In this document: piece after piece, positions 17,294-25,955 of the stretch
Position numbering within the stretch: position 1 is the first letter of the stretch
How the letters are laid out: each line of letters begins with the position of its first letter
Source: Alphaproteobacteria bacterium
GTDB lineage: Bacteria; Pseudomonadota; Alphaproteobacteria; CALKHQ01
Assembly (NCBI GenBank): GCA_041396705.1
Contig: JAWKYB010000003.1
Location: forward strand, 310,001-374,000
DNA: 64,000 bases
Direction: 5' to 3'
Made by a program: the position numbers and the translations under genes
Notes under the pieces: generated by a model
The model's input: the letters and a program-made list of their open reading frames with translations, nothing else
The model's database searches: none
What the model was told of the DNA's origin: nothing

Positions 17294-17737
17294 TCAGTTG
17301 GCCGTCCCCTCGCTGCCCTCGGCGCCGTCGACGTCGGCATCGCCGTCGTCATGGATGAACTGCACATACTGCACGTCGCCGGCCAGCAGGCTTTCGGCCG
17401 AGTAGTTGGCCCGACCGTAGGACCCGATCGCCACCCAGGGCGCGTTGTCGGCCAGGCTGAACGACGCCGGCATCGCATAGCTGTCGAGGAAGGTAATCCG
17501 CACCGTCGCCATCTGGCTGGTCTGGTCGATCTCCAGGAATTCGATGCGCAGGACCTTGCGAAAATCCACGGTCATCGACGCGCGATAGGCGGTGACATTC
17601 AGCGCGGCGACGTCCTTCACATAGAGGCCCTCGAACGGCAGCTCGCCGTCGACGGTGCCGATCACGCCGTCCGCCAGCGCGACCCCGCCGGTCGCAAGCC
17701 ATGCCCCGATTGCCCAAGCCGCACCCGTCGCCCGCAT
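17294..17737 (-). CDS. Predicted exported protein of unknown function
   Basis: A 147-residue protein. Signal peptide: MRATGAAWAIGAWLATGGVA followed by LADG. The mature part has beta-rich segments (YVKDVAALNVTAYRASMTVD, VLRIEFLEIDQTSQMATVRI) and an acidic tail (DDGDADVDGAEGSEG). The ATG at 17737 has GGAGGGG 8 bases upstream, which decides the start over the longer frame from 17911. I do not recognise a family. It is divergent from the L,D-transpeptidase gene across a 325-base gap. Confidence 0.65.
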   Translation of the reverse strand: MRATGAAWAIGAWLATGGVALADGVIGTVDGELPFEGLYVKDVAALNVTAYRASMTVDFRKVLRIEFLEIDQTSQMATVRITFLDSYAMPASFSLADNAPWVAIGSYGRANYSAESLLAGDVQYVQFIHDDGDADVDGAEGSEGTAN

Positions 17738-18062
17738 CAGCGCATCCCCTCCATGGCTGGCCCGCGCCCGCTCGCTGCGCGCACGGGCTCGATTTCCCCA
17801 CCTTCGCCCCATCCTGGCCGCAATGACATGACAGCAGATGTCGGACCATCGGGCGCGTTCGAATCGAGTGTGCTTGTTGGCAACATTCTGTGCAAGACGC
17901 ACGCGCGGCACCGGTTATACCCGATGGCAACACTTGCCGAATTATAACTTTGCCAATAGTTTGGACCGGACTCGTTGCGCGTTGCGCGCGTTGCAGCACA
18001 TCCAATCCCAACCGGGCCGGTCCAGGCCGCATGCTACCAGAGGGCGTTCGGGGAGTTGAGCA
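17738..18062. other. Divergent intergenic region
   Basis: 325 bases between the divergent exported-protein and L,D-transpeptidase genes. It contains an AT-rich patch (about 17935-17965, GCCGAATTATAACTTTGCC) that could be the transpeptidase promoter, and a small palindrome TGTTGGCAACA at about 17875. No gene is seen. Confidence 0.35.
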
Positions 18063-19886
18063 GTGATTGAAGTGCGAGAGATGCTGGGCCTGAGCCGGAC
18101 CTACCTGCGCGGCGGTTGCGCGTTGGCCGGTCTTGCCGTCGGTCTGCTGGCGTCGTCGACGGCAATGGCGGAAGCGCCGGTGAGCGCGGCCGAACCGGTC
18201 GACGGGACGCAGGTGCAGGTGGACCAGGCGGCGCCGCAGGCGGCCGCTCCCGAAATTGTGACCGAAGCGGCCGACCCGACCGCGGCGGTCGAGGCCGATG
18301 CGCCGGAGCTGGCCGCGGACGGCCCGTCCGATCCGCTCGGCCAGGCGCTGCTGCAGTTGCTCGGGCCCGGTTCGGGGCACGAGGATTCCACCATCGCCGC
18401 GTTCTATGCCAGCCGCAACTATGCCCCGGTGTGGGTCGCGGCCGAGGGGCTGACCCCGGCCGGCGACGAGCTGTTCGCCACGCTGTCCGACGCCGCCAGC
18501 GACGGCCTGCACCAGGACGACTATCTGCACGACCCGATCTATTCGCGGCTTGACGTGGCGGCGCCGCAGACCCGGGCCGAGCTCGAGGTGCAGATGACCG
18601 ACGCCTTCCTGCGCTACGGCACCGACCTGATGCAAGGCCGGTTCCGCCAGCGCGAGGCGACGTCCGCGATGCGCGACTTCACGCCAGACGCCGACCTGAC
18701 CCAGCCGCTGCGCTATGCGGCGGATACCGGGCTGGTGGGCGATACGCTGCGCAGCCTGGCGCCGCCGCATGCCGAATATCACGCGCTGCGCGACGCGCTG
18801 GCCGGCTATCGCGCGATTGCCGCGGCCGGCGGCTGGCCGCAGGTGCCCGACACCGGCGCCAGCCTGGAGCCCGGCGCACGCGGCAGCGCGATCTCCGCCC
18901 TGCGCGCGCGGCTGGCCGCCACCGGCGACTATGTCGCGCCGGCCGAGGGCGTCAGCGACGACACCTATTACGACCGCCAGCTGGCCGATGCGGTCGAGGC
19001 ATTCCAGGCGCGCCACGGGCTGCTGGAAGATGCGGTCGTCGGGCCGCGCACGCTGTCGGCGCTGAATGCGTCCGTCGACTACCGCATCCGCCAGATCGAG
19101 GCGTCGATGGAGCGCTGGCGCTGGTACCCGCGCGACCTCGGCGACAAGCATCTGTTCGTCAACGTGCCGGAGTTCATCGTGCGCGGGGTCGACGGCGATG
19201 CCGAGCCGCTGGTCATGCGCGTCGTGGTGGGCACCCAGCGCAACCAGACGCCGATCTTCAACGACACGATGGAGTACGCCCAGCTCAACCCGTACTGGAA
19301 CGTGCCCCAGAGCATCGCCGACAACGAGTACCTGCCGGCGCTGCGCAACGATCCGTTCTACCTGCTGAACCAGAACATCCGCATCCTCTCGGGCGGACGC
19401 GAGATCAACCCGGTGCTGGTCGACTGGTCGTCGGTCTCCGGGCGCTTCCCCTATGCGCTGCGGCAGGAGCCGGGCGGCGGCAACGCCCTCGGCCGGATCA
19501 AGTTCATGTTCCCGAACGGTCACTCGGTCTACATGCACGACACGCCGTCGCGCAGCCTGTTCGAGCGCACCGCGCGGTCGTTCAGCCACGGCTGCATCCG
19601 CCTGCAGGATCCGATGCGGATGGCCGGCTTCGTATTCAACGGCCAGTACACGGAGGAAGAGGTCGAGGCGATGATCGCCAGCGGTCGCACCCGCGACGTG
19701 ATCATGGACCATCCGATCCCGGTCTACATCGGCTACTTCACCGCCAGGGCGAACGAGTCCGGCACCGTCTCGTTCTTCGGCGACATCTACGAACGCGATA
19801 CGGTGCTGATGCAGGCGATGAACGACGCGATGCCGGAGCCGCCGATGCAGGTGGCCGAGACGGCGAGCGAGCAGGGCCTGAACTGA
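18063..19886 (+). CDS. L,D-transpeptidase, YcbB/LdtD-like
   Basis: L,D-transpeptidases make 3-3 crosslinks in peptidoglycan or attach proteins to it. The 607-residue protein has an N-terminal signal (ALAGLAVGLLASSTAMAEA), an acidic/Ala-rich linker to about residue 95, and a scaffold domain. A peptidoglycan-binding-like segment follows (LADAVEAFQARHGLLEDAVV, GPRTLSALN), then a YkuD catalytic domain with SVYMHDTPSRSLFERT and SFSHGCIRLQDP. Cys511 is the nucleophile. The domain order is that of YcbB/LdtD. It begins with GTG after GGGAGTTGA and is followed by a strong terminator. Confidence 0.9.
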   Translation: MIEVREMLGLSRTYLRGGCALAGLAVGLLASSTAMAEAPVSAAEPVDGTQVQVDQAAPQAAAPEIVTEAADPTAAVEADAPELAADGPSDPLGQALLQLLGPGSGHEDSTIAAFYASRNYAPVWVAAEGLTPAGDELFATLSDAASDGLHQDDYLHDPIYSRLDVAAPQTRAELEVQMTDAFLRYGTDLMQGRFRQREATSAMRDFTPDADLTQPLRYAADTGLVGDTLRSLAPPHAEYHALRDALAGYRAIAAAGGWPQVPDTGASLEPGARGSAISALRARLAATGDYVAPAEGVSDDTYYDRQLADAVEAFQARHGLLEDAVVGPRTLSALNASVDYRIRQIEASMERWRWYPRDLGDKHLFVNVPEFIVRGVDGDAEPLVMRVVVGTQRNQTPIFNDTMEYAQLNPYWNVPQSIADNEYLPALRNDPFYLLNQNIRILSGGREINPVLVDWSSVSGRFPYALRQEPGGGNALGRIKFMFPNGHSVYMHDTPSRSLFERTARSFSHGCIRLQDPMRMAGFVFNGQYTEEEVEAMIASGRTRDVIMDHPIPVYIGYFTARANESGTVSFFGDIYERDTVLMQAMNDAMPEPPMQVAETASEQGLN

Positions 19887-19916
19887 GTTCGCAGCCGACC
19901 ACGTGATTGTGCGAGA

Positions 19917-19940
19917 GGGGGAGCCGCGGCTCCCCCTTTT
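19917..19940 (+). terminator. Rho-independent terminator after the L,D-transpeptidase
   Basis: GGGGGAGCCGCGGCTCCCCC is a perfect 20-base inverted repeat followed by TTTT. It lies 31 bases after the transpeptidase stop and could serve the convergent Cys-rich gene as well. Confidence 0.85.
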
Positions 19941-19985
19941 CGTTGCGGGCGCCGGCCTCCCCGGACACGCGCCGCGTCCCGGCGG

Positions 19986-20456
19986 TTACCGGCTGAGCTG
20001 GCCGTCCAGCGGGCCGGCGACCGGCGGCGAAACCGGTTCCGCGCCGAAATTCGGGTTGACCTGGAACTGCTGCAGGTTCTGCGGAACGGTCTGCCCGACG
20101 CCGCCCGGCGGACTGGTGGCCGAATAGGCCGGGTCCCAGGTGCAATCCGCCTGTTCGCCGGTCACGTCGGTGGTCGGCGGCGTCCCCCCGTAGATGTTGT
20201 TGCAGATGAAGCAGCCGTCGGCGTAGCAGCACCAGCACAACGAGCCTTCGCAGCCGGACTCGCTGCTGTCGTCGAACCGGTCGGCGATGCAATCGCCATA
20301 GCTGCCACCGACCGTGGGCCTGCGCTTCAGGGCCTGGCTTTCGCTGGTCGAAGCGACGAGCAGCGCGAGGGCCGACAGCAGTGCGAGAGCGGGCAGGGTC
20401 GTTCGCGAAAGCCGGCCATCCGTCGCGCGGCCGGGTCGTCCGGCACGGGCACGCAT
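19986..20456 (-). CDS. Cysteine-rich predicted exported protein
   Basis: A 156-residue protein with a signal or anchor segment (LPALALLSALALLVAS). A compact Cys-rich block follows: GDCIADRF, SGCEGSLCWCCYADGCFICN and, further on, EQADCTWD. Eight Cys occur in about 50 residues. The C-terminus is Gln/Asn/Pro-rich and flexible. The ATG at 20456 is preceded by GAGGAG; a longer start at 20492 lacks such a site. The Cys spacing could hold disulphides or a metal centre. I do not recognise the family. It converges with the transpeptidase gene. Confidence 0.65.
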   Translation of the reverse strand: MRARAGRPGRATDGRLSRTTLPALALLSALALLVASTSESQALKRRPTVGGSYGDCIADRFDDSSESGCEGSLCWCCYADGCFICNNIYGGTPPTTDVTGEQADCTWDPAYSATSPPGGVGQTVPQNLQQFQVNPNFGAEPVSPPVAGPLDGQLSR

Positions 20457-20561
20457 GGCGCACTCCTCACCGAAACCGTTCACCGGGCGCACTCTATGCC
20501 CGGCCGGCTTTGCCGTCGAGTCCCGGTCTGGCGCCCGGCCTGGCGCCCACAGCGAGCCGAG

Positions 20562-22079
20562 TCAGGCGAAGGCCGCGCCGCTCGCCCGGCGCACCGCTTC
20601 GGCCCAGCGGGCGTGGTGCCGGGCCGCCTCCTCAGCCGGCATCGCCGGGTCGAACCGCCGGTCGGCCTGCCAGCGCGCGGCCAGCGCGCCCAGGTCGTCG
20701 AACAGCCCGGCTTGCAGGCCGGCCAGCATCGCCGCCCCCAGCGCGGTCGATTCCAGGTTCCGCGGCCGCTCGACCGGAATGCCGGCCAGATCGGCCAGCG
20801 CCTGCATGGTCCAGTCGTTGGCGGTCATGCCGCCGTCGACCCGCAGGCTGGTGGCGTCGGCGCCGTCGCCGCGCATCGCCTGCAGCAGGTCGCGGGTCTG
20901 CAACGCCACCGCCTCCAGCGCCGCCCGCACCACTTCCGCGATGCCGGTATCGCGGGTCAGCCCGAAGATGGCCCCGCGCGCGTCGGGGTCCCAGTAGGGT
21001 GCGCCGAGCCCGGTGAACGCCGGCACGAACACGACCGCGCTGTGCGGGTTGGCTGCACGCGCCAGCGCCTCGGTCTCGCCGGCGCTGGCGATCAGCTTCA
21101 GGCCGTCGCGCAGCCACTGCACGGCGGCGCCGGCGATGAAGATGCTGCCCTCCAGCGCATAGGTCGGCCGGCCGGCCAGCCGGTAGCCCATTGTCGTCAG
21201 CAGCCGGTTGCGCGAGGGCAGGGGGCTGTCGCCGGTGTTGATCAGCGCGAAGCAGCCGGTGCCATAGGTGCTCTTGATCATGCCCGGCGCGAAGCAGCAC
21301 TGGCCGATCAGGGCGGCGTGCTGGTCGCCGGCGACGCCGCCCAGCGGAATCGCGGCGCCCAGAACGTCCGCCGGGATGGAGCCGAAGTCGGCGGCGCAGT
21401 CCGCCACCTCCGGCAGCAGGCCGAGCGGCACGCCGACCGCATCGGCAAGCTCGGCGCTCCATTGCTGCTCCTTGATGTCGAACAACAGCGTGCGGCTGGC
21501 GTTGGTGGCGTCGGTGCGGTGCACCGCCCCGCCGGTCAGCTTCCAGATCAGCCAGCTGTCGATGGTGCCGCAGGCCAGCCGACCGGCCTCGGCCGCTGCC
21601 CGCGCGCCGTCGACGTTGTCCAGCAGCCACGCGATCTTCGTCCCCGCGAAATAGGGGTCGAGCACCAGACCGGTGCGGGCCTGGAAGCGGTCGGCGCCGC
21701 CGTCGGCCGCCAGCCGCCGGCAGGCATCCGCCGTGCGCCGGTCCTGCCACACGATGGCATTGTGCACCGGCTTGCCGGTCTGCCGGTCCCAGACCACCGT
21801 GGTTTCGCGCTGGTTGGTGATGCCGGCGCCGACGATATGCAGCTCCGGCCTGCTGGCCCTGGCCGCGGCGATGGCCTGCCGGCACACCGCGACCGTGTCG
21901 GCGAAGATCTCGTCGGCATCGTGCTCCACCCAGCCGGGGCGCGGATAGATCTGGCGCAGCTCCTTCTGGGCCGTCGCCACCGGCCGCAGCGCGCCGTCGA
22001 ACACGATCGCCCGGCTGCTGGTTGTGCCCTGGTCGATGGCCAGGATGTGCGCGTTGTCAGGCACCGGCTCCTCCTCCAT
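20562..22079 (-). CDS. glpK: Glycerol kinase
   Basis: GlpK phosphorylates glycerol to glycerol-3-phosphate. The 505-residue length is normal. Signature regions: ILAIDQGTTSSRAIVFD (phosphate loop), YPRPGWVEHDADEI, GITNQRETTVVWDRQTGKPV (substrate Arg/Glu), NAIVWQDRRTADAC, KSTYGTGCFALINTG and FTGLGAPYWDPDARGAIFGL. The catalytic Asp lies in the VAGDQ segment. No glpF or glpD neighbour is visible. It is divergent from the RraA-like gene with a 56-base gap. Confidence 0.95.
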   Translation of the reverse strand: MEEEPVPDNAHILAIDQGTTSSRAIVFDGALRPVATAQKELRQIYPRPGWVEHDADEIFADTVAVCRQAIAAARASRPELHIVGAGITNQRETTVVWDRQTGKPVHNAIVWQDRRTADACRRLAADGGADRFQARTGLVLDPYFAGTKIAWLLDNVDGARAAAEAGRLACGTIDSWLIWKLTGGAVHRTDATNASRTLLFDIKEQQWSAELADAVGVPLGLLPEVADCAADFGSIPADVLGAAIPLGGVAGDQHAALIGQCCFAPGMIKSTYGTGCFALINTGDSPLPSRNRLLTTMGYRLAGRPTYALEGSIFIAGAAVQWLRDGLKLIASAGETEALARAANPHSAVVFVPAFTGLGAPYWDPDARGAIFGLTRDTGIAEVVRAALEAVALQTRDLLQAMRGDGADATSLRVDGGMTANDWTMQALADLAGIPVERPRNLESTALGAAMLAGLQAGLFDDLGALAARWQADRRFDPAMPAEEAARHHARWAEAVRRASGAAFA

Positions 22080-22135
22080 TGTTTTGGCGCAGTCTACGGC
22101 CCGCGCCGGACGGCGTGAATGGAGGAAGTGCCGCC

Positions 22136-22846
22136 ATGACCATCCCCGTGCCGGACCCCGCGCTGGTCGAGCGGCTGGCCGCGATCTCGACCGCCACCCT
22201 GACGATGCAGCTGCTCAAGCGCGGCATTCGCAACGTCTGGATGCGCGGCGTCCGGCCGCTGCAGCCGGCCGCGGGCCGCGTCGTCGGCCCAGCGGAAACG
22301 TGGCGTTTCGTGCCGATGCGCGAGGACGTCTCGACGGTGGAGAGCCTCGGCCTGCCGGGCAACTCGCGCGAGGCGGTCGAGGCCGCGACGCCGGGCAGCG
22401 TCGTCGTCGCCGACGCCTGCGGATGCAGCGCCGCCGGCGTGATCGGCGACATCCTCGCCGCCAGGCTCGGCCGCCGCGGCATCCGCGCCATGGTCACCGA
22501 CGGCGCCGTGCGCGATGCGGCCGGGGTCGCCGCGACCGGGCTGCCGGTGTTCGCCGCCGGCGCCGCCGCGCCGGCGACGATCTCTGCCATCCATTTCGCC
22601 GAGCGCAACGGGGCGATCGGCTGCGGCGGCGTCATGGTCCGCCCCGGCGACCTGATCGTCGCCGACGGCGACGGCGTGGTCGTGGTGCCGCAGGCGCTGG
22701 CGCCGGCGATCGCGGCCGACGGCGGCGCGCAGGATGCGTTCGAGGACTGGGTGGTGGAGCAGGTCGGCCGGGGCAGGGCGCTGCCCGGGCTCTATCCGCC
22801 CAGCCCGGAAACCCGGGCGGAGTACGAGGCGCGCGGCAAGGGCTAG
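22136..22846 (+). CDS. RraA-like family protein
   Basis: A 236-residue member of the RraA/HMG-aldolase family. Seen are the family start (ALVERLAAISTATLTMQLLK) and the core RAMVTDGAVRDAAGVAATGL, with the G-x-x-R-D metal/substrate loop. GAIGCGGVMVRPGDLIVADG and DGVVVVPQALA follow. The family includes 4-hydroxy-4-methyl-2-oxoglutarate/oxaloacetate aldolases as well as E. coli RraA. The extra N- and C-terminal segments suggest an aldolase-type enzyme. The start is set by GGAGGAAG upstream. Its stop overlaps by 4 bases the stop of the convergent zinc-ribbon gene. Confidence 0.8.
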   Translation: MTIPVPDPALVERLAAISTATLTMQLLKRGIRNVWMRGVRPLQPAAGRVVGPAETWRFVPMREDVSTVESLGLPGNSREAVEAATPGSVVVADACGCSAAGVIGDILAARLGRRGIRAMVTDGAVRDAAGVAATGLPVFAAGAAAPATISAIHFAERNGAIGCGGVMVRPGDLIVADGDGVVVVPQALAPAIAADGGAQDAFEDWVVEQVGRGRALPGLYPPSPETRAEYEARGKG

Positions 22847-23976
22847 GCCCAGGGCACGGCGGAGATGATGAAGCCCACCGCCGACAGTGCCGCCAGCAAC
22901 GCGGCGGTGCCGGCGATCAGCTTCACCAGCGAGAACGGCCGCTGGCCGTAGACCTTGCCGGTGCGGCCGTTGACCGAGAGCCGGAACGTCTTGCGCTCGA
23001 AGCGGTAGTGGGTGATCCAGACCGGCACCAGGATGTGCTTGAAGGTCTGGTTGCTGTAGTTGGTGCGGCTCCAGTGGATGCGCTGGCGCTGGCCGCCGAT
23101 GTCGCGCCGGATCCAGTCGGTGATCGTCGCCTGCATGGTGCGGTCGGCGCGGGCGAAGCCGTCGCGGACGCCGATGGTGTGGTTCTCGGCCCGGAAGCCG
23201 GCGAGGAATTCGGTCTGGTAGGTCTCCAGCTCGCGCAGCGGCCAGGGCGCCAGGCCGTCGCTGAATTCGGCCGACACCGAGCGCGAGCCGGAAACCACCA
23301 CGTCGTCGAAGCGCCCGCTGACGGTGCCGGTGACCTCCTTCCACACCGTGCGGCGGTTCTTGCCGGAGCCGACACGGGTGCCGCGGGCGCCGGAATAGGC
23401 GGTCGCGGTGTCCGCGTCATAGGTCCAGAACGGCACGTAGATGCCGTGGAAGTGGCTTGCCTGGGCCTCCTCGGCGATGTCGTTCGGCGCGAACCAGCGC
23501 GATTTCAGCCAGCCGTGCATCGCATCGTGCGCCCGGCCGTGATCGAGCGCGAAAGGCAGCAGGCCCTGCGGCACGATGCGGCGGAACTGCCGCACGTCGC
23601 CGACCAGGGCGGCGTCGCAGAACGGACAGATGCGCGCATGCTCGTCGGCATGGAACTCGATGCTGGCGCCGCAGCGGGTGCAATCCACCGACGGCGCCTC
23701 TTCCGCCGCCAGGGAGGCCATGTCGCGTTCCAGTCCCTGGCCATAGGGGTTCTCGACCTGGGCGGCGGCGTCGTCGACATGCGGGACCGGGCTCTGCGAC
23801 CCGCAGTGGCCGCACGACAGCCGGGCCGATCCGGGGTCGAAGCGCAGGTTGGCGCCGCAGGCCGGGCAGGGGAAGGCGCGCCGGTCGTGGGCGAGGTCCT
23901 CGCCGTCCTCCCGCGCCGCCCGTTTGCGCTCGGCGCGCCGGCCGATCGCGTGCAGCGTTCCGGAATCCTGCGACAT
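22843..23976 (-). CDS. Double zinc-ribbon protein with C-terminal membrane segment
   Basis: A 377-residue protein. Two Cys4 ribbons occur at about 36-60 (FPCPACGANLRFDPGSARLS then CGHCGS) and about 98-122 (DCTRCGASIEFHADEHARIC then PFCDAAL). The middle part has many aromatic residues (HGIYVPFWTYDADTATAYSG, ILVPVWITHYRFERKTFRLS), and a C-terminal hydrophobic stretch (LIAGTAALLAALSAVGFIIS) probably anchors it. Such proteins are often labelled 'TFIIB-type zinc ribbon' or helicase-like, but no helicase motif is present. It is followed by a small membrane protein with a 3-base gap upstream, so the two may act together. Function is unknown. Confidence 0.7.
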   Translation of the reverse strand: MSQDSGTLHAIGRRAERKRAAREDGEDLAHDRRAFPCPACGANLRFDPGSARLSCGHCGSQSPVPHVDDAAAQVENPYGQGLERDMASLAAEEAPSVDCTRCGASIEFHADEHARICPFCDAALVGDVRQFRRIVPQGLLPFALDHGRAHDAMHGWLKSRWFAPNDIAEEAQASHFHGIYVPFWTYDADTATAYSGARGTRVGSGKNRRTVWKEVTGTVSGRFDDVVVSGSRSVSAEFSDGLAPWPLRELETYQTEFLAGFRAENHTIGVRDGFARADRTMQATITDWIRRDIGGQRQRIHWSRTNYSNQTFKHILVPVWITHYRFERKTFRLSVNGRTGKVYGQRPFSLVKLIAGTAALLAALSAVGFIISAVPWA

Positions 23977-23979
23977 CGT

Positions 23980-24297
23980 TCAGTCGTCGCTCAGTTCCGC
24001 CAGGATCCGGAACACGATCTCGAGCCGTACCATCAGAGCGGAAAAGGCGTAGCCGAAATCCTCGAACCAGAGCCAGTCGATGTAGAAGCTCCAGGTGACG
24101 GCACCGCCGAGCGCCCACAGGAAGAAGCGGACGAACCCGCCCAGCCGCGAGCGCTTGGTCAGGCTGTCGCCGTGGAACTCGCGGTGCCCTTCCATCGCTA
24201 GCACGAAGCCGCGCAGCATGCGCACGCCCAGCACGCCCAAGAGCGCGGCACAGCCGAGCCCGCTCAGCACCAGTGCCGTCAGTTCCCCTGCCGCCAT
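23980..24297 (-). CDS. Small membrane protein paired with the zinc-ribbon protein
   Basis: About 105 residues from the ATG at 24297, chosen because GAGGACGC lies upstream and the hydrophobic N-terminus begins there; an in-frame ATG at 24351 is possible. One helix is at the N-terminus (LTALVLSGLGCAALLGVLGV) and a second hydrophobic region is GGFVRFFLWALGGAVTWSFY. A KRSRLGG loop lies between them and an acidic end (ELSDD) follows. It lies immediately upstream of the zinc-ribbon gene on the same strand. Unknown family, possibly a component of the same membrane complex. Confidence 0.6.
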   Translation of the reverse strand: MAAGELTALVLSGLGCAALLGVLGVRMLRGFVLAMEGHREFHGDSLTKRSRLGGFVRFFLWALGGAVTWSFYIDWLWFEDFGYAFSALMVRLEIVFRILAELSDD

Positions 24298-24493
24298 CCC
24301 GCCGCGTCCTCTGCCGTTCCCGCTGGCAATCAACAGCCTGCGAGTGGACATGACAACCGTGTCATCCCGATGGCCGACGGCATGCGGCCGGCCTGCGGCA
24401 ATCCGTCCGCGCCGGCGCGGCCACCGCCGGGTGGCGCGCGGCCGGACGTTCGTTATGCCTCCCCGCGGTGCCGCGGCGGCGTTGGCGCCCCCA

Positions 24494-24504
24494 GGGGGGG
24501 GGGG
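24494..24504. repeat. Run of eleven G
   Basis: An 11-base G homopolymer just after the stop of the SnoaL-like gene, preceded by CGCCCCCA on the plus strand. It is the longest homopolymer noticed in the window. It lies outside genes, so it would not switch a frame; it is a likely spot for length errors or slippage. Confidence 0.8.
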
Positions 24505-24512
24505 TGGCGCGA

Positions 24513-24917
24513 TCAGCGGCCGGCCGCCGCCGCGACCGCGGCCGTGGTATCGAAGAAGTCCTCGAACGCCGCGATACGGTCGCCGCGGACCTGCCAGACG
24601 TGCGCGAAGGCGGTCTGGTAGCCCCTGCCGGTGGCGAGCGCCGTGGCGGCGAAGTCGCCGATGGCGACCACCCAGTCGCCGTCGGCCACGATCCGGCGGA
24701 TGGCGAGGCGGTCGACGACGACGTGCGCGGCCAGCTGCTCCGCCCAGCGCGCGACCCCGGCCTTGCCCGCGTAGCGGCCGAAGTATCCGGCGCCATCGGG
24801 CCCGTGCACGATCCAGGTCACGTCGTTCGTCAAAGCGGCGATGATCGCCGCGATGTCGCGGCGGGCGAAGTCGTCATAGACCTTGCGGACGCGCTCGGTC
24901 GGAGTGGGCGAAGTCAT
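24513..24917 (-). CDS. SnoaL-like / NTF2-fold protein
   Basis: A 134-residue protein with the SnoaL-like polyketide-cyclase/NTF2 pattern: VRKVYDDFARRDIAAIIAAL, TNDVTWIVHGPDGAGYFGRY, KAGVARWAEQLA and YQTAFAHVWQVRGDRIAAFE followed by DFFDT. Proteins of this fold act as small isomerases, hydrolases or ligand binders, and sequence alone does not say which. It stands alone on the minus strand upstream of an 11-G run. Confidence 0.75.
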   Translation of the reverse strand: MTSPTPTERVRKVYDDFARRDIAAIIAALTNDVTWIVHGPDGAGYFGRYAGKAGVARWAEQLAAHVVVDRLAIRRIVADGDWVVAIGDFAATALATGRGYQTAFAHVWQVRGDRIAAFEDFFDTTAAVAAAAGR

Positions 24918-25008
24918 CGGAAGCTCCCGGTTGCAGCGGATACCGGAAGCAACGGCCGGGGCGGCCGAACGGATGCAGCGGCTGCGCGGCCGGGCCGGGA
25001 CAGGCGGA

Positions 25009-25823
25009 TCAGGCCTTCTCGCGCCGCTTCACCGCCACCCAGCGGCGTTCCATCTCGTCGAGGTCGACCGCGGCGATGTCGAGCCCGTCGGCGGCCAGGC
25101 TCTGTTCGACGGCGCGGAACCGGCGGGCGAACTTGTCGTTGGTGCGACGCAGCGCCGCCTCCGGGTCGACCTTCAGGAAGCGGGCGAGGTTGGCCACGGT
25201 GAACAGCACGTCCCCCAGCTCGTCCTCGAGCCGGTCGAGACCGGCGCCGGCATCGAATTCCGCCCTTAATTCAGCGACTTCCTCGAGGATCTTGCCAAAA
25301 ACCGGCTCCGGCTCGGTCCAGTCGAAACCGACCCGCGCGGCCCGTTTCTGCAGCTTCTCCGCCCGCATCAGCGCCGGCAGCGCCAGCGCCACGTCGTCCA
25401 GCGCCGAGGCTGCCGCGCCGCCGCGCCGCGCGCGCTCGGCGCGTTCCTCCGCCTTCTGCGCTCCTGTGATCGGGTCTGGTGCGCGGCGTCGCGCGCATCG
25501 GCGTCGGCGAACACGTGCGGATGGCGCTTGACCATCTTGTCGGCGATGGCGCCGGCGACCGCGTCGAAGTCGAACAGGCCGGCTTCCTCGGCCATGCGGG
25601 CATGGAACACGACCTGCAGCAGCAGGTCGCCGAGCTCGCCCTTGAGGTCGTCGTGATCCTCGCGCGCGATCGCGTCGGCCACCTCATAGGCTTCCTCGAC
25701 GGTATAGGGCGCGATGGTCGCGAAGCTCTGCTCGACGTCCCACGGGCAGCCGCCGTCGGGGTCGCGCAGGCGCGCCATGATCTCGAGCAGGCGGTCGATG
25801 TTGCGGGTGCCGTCGCTGGTCAT
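25009..25823 (-). pseudogene. mazG: MazG nucleoside triphosphate pyrophosphohydrolase, frameshifted
   Basis: MazG hydrolyses NTPs to NMPs and PPi. The N-terminal half (from the ATG at 25823) holds RLRDPDGGCPWDVEQSFATI and EEAYEVADAIAREDHDDLKG plus ELGDLLLQVVFHARMAEE, with the E-x-x-E/E-x-x-D metal residues. After about 25490 the expected linker (KAEERAERARRGGAAASALD) and the C-terminal domain (VALALPALMRAEKLQKRAAR, VGFDW, LEDELGDVLFTVANLARFLK) lie in other frames. The total length matches a typical 260-270 residue MazG once two indels are repaired. In alphaproteobacteria mazG often lies near this housekeeping block. Confidence 0.85.
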
Positions 25824-25955
25824 GCCGGACTCCGTTCTGGGCCCGGCGTTTCTATCAATCGCATCGCGAGGGGGGAACCGGCGCGACGCCGGTCATGTGC
25901 GATCCGATGATCGCATAATTTATATTATGGAAAAATATATAGCTACGTCGCTGCG

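Noticed and set aside
17349..19712. A 787-codon open frame on the minus strand opposite the L,D-transpeptidase gene
   Set aside because: It is a shadow of a high-GC gene. The plus strand carries a complete YkuD protein with catalytic motifs, while the minus product is a low-information Arg/His/Val-rich sequence.
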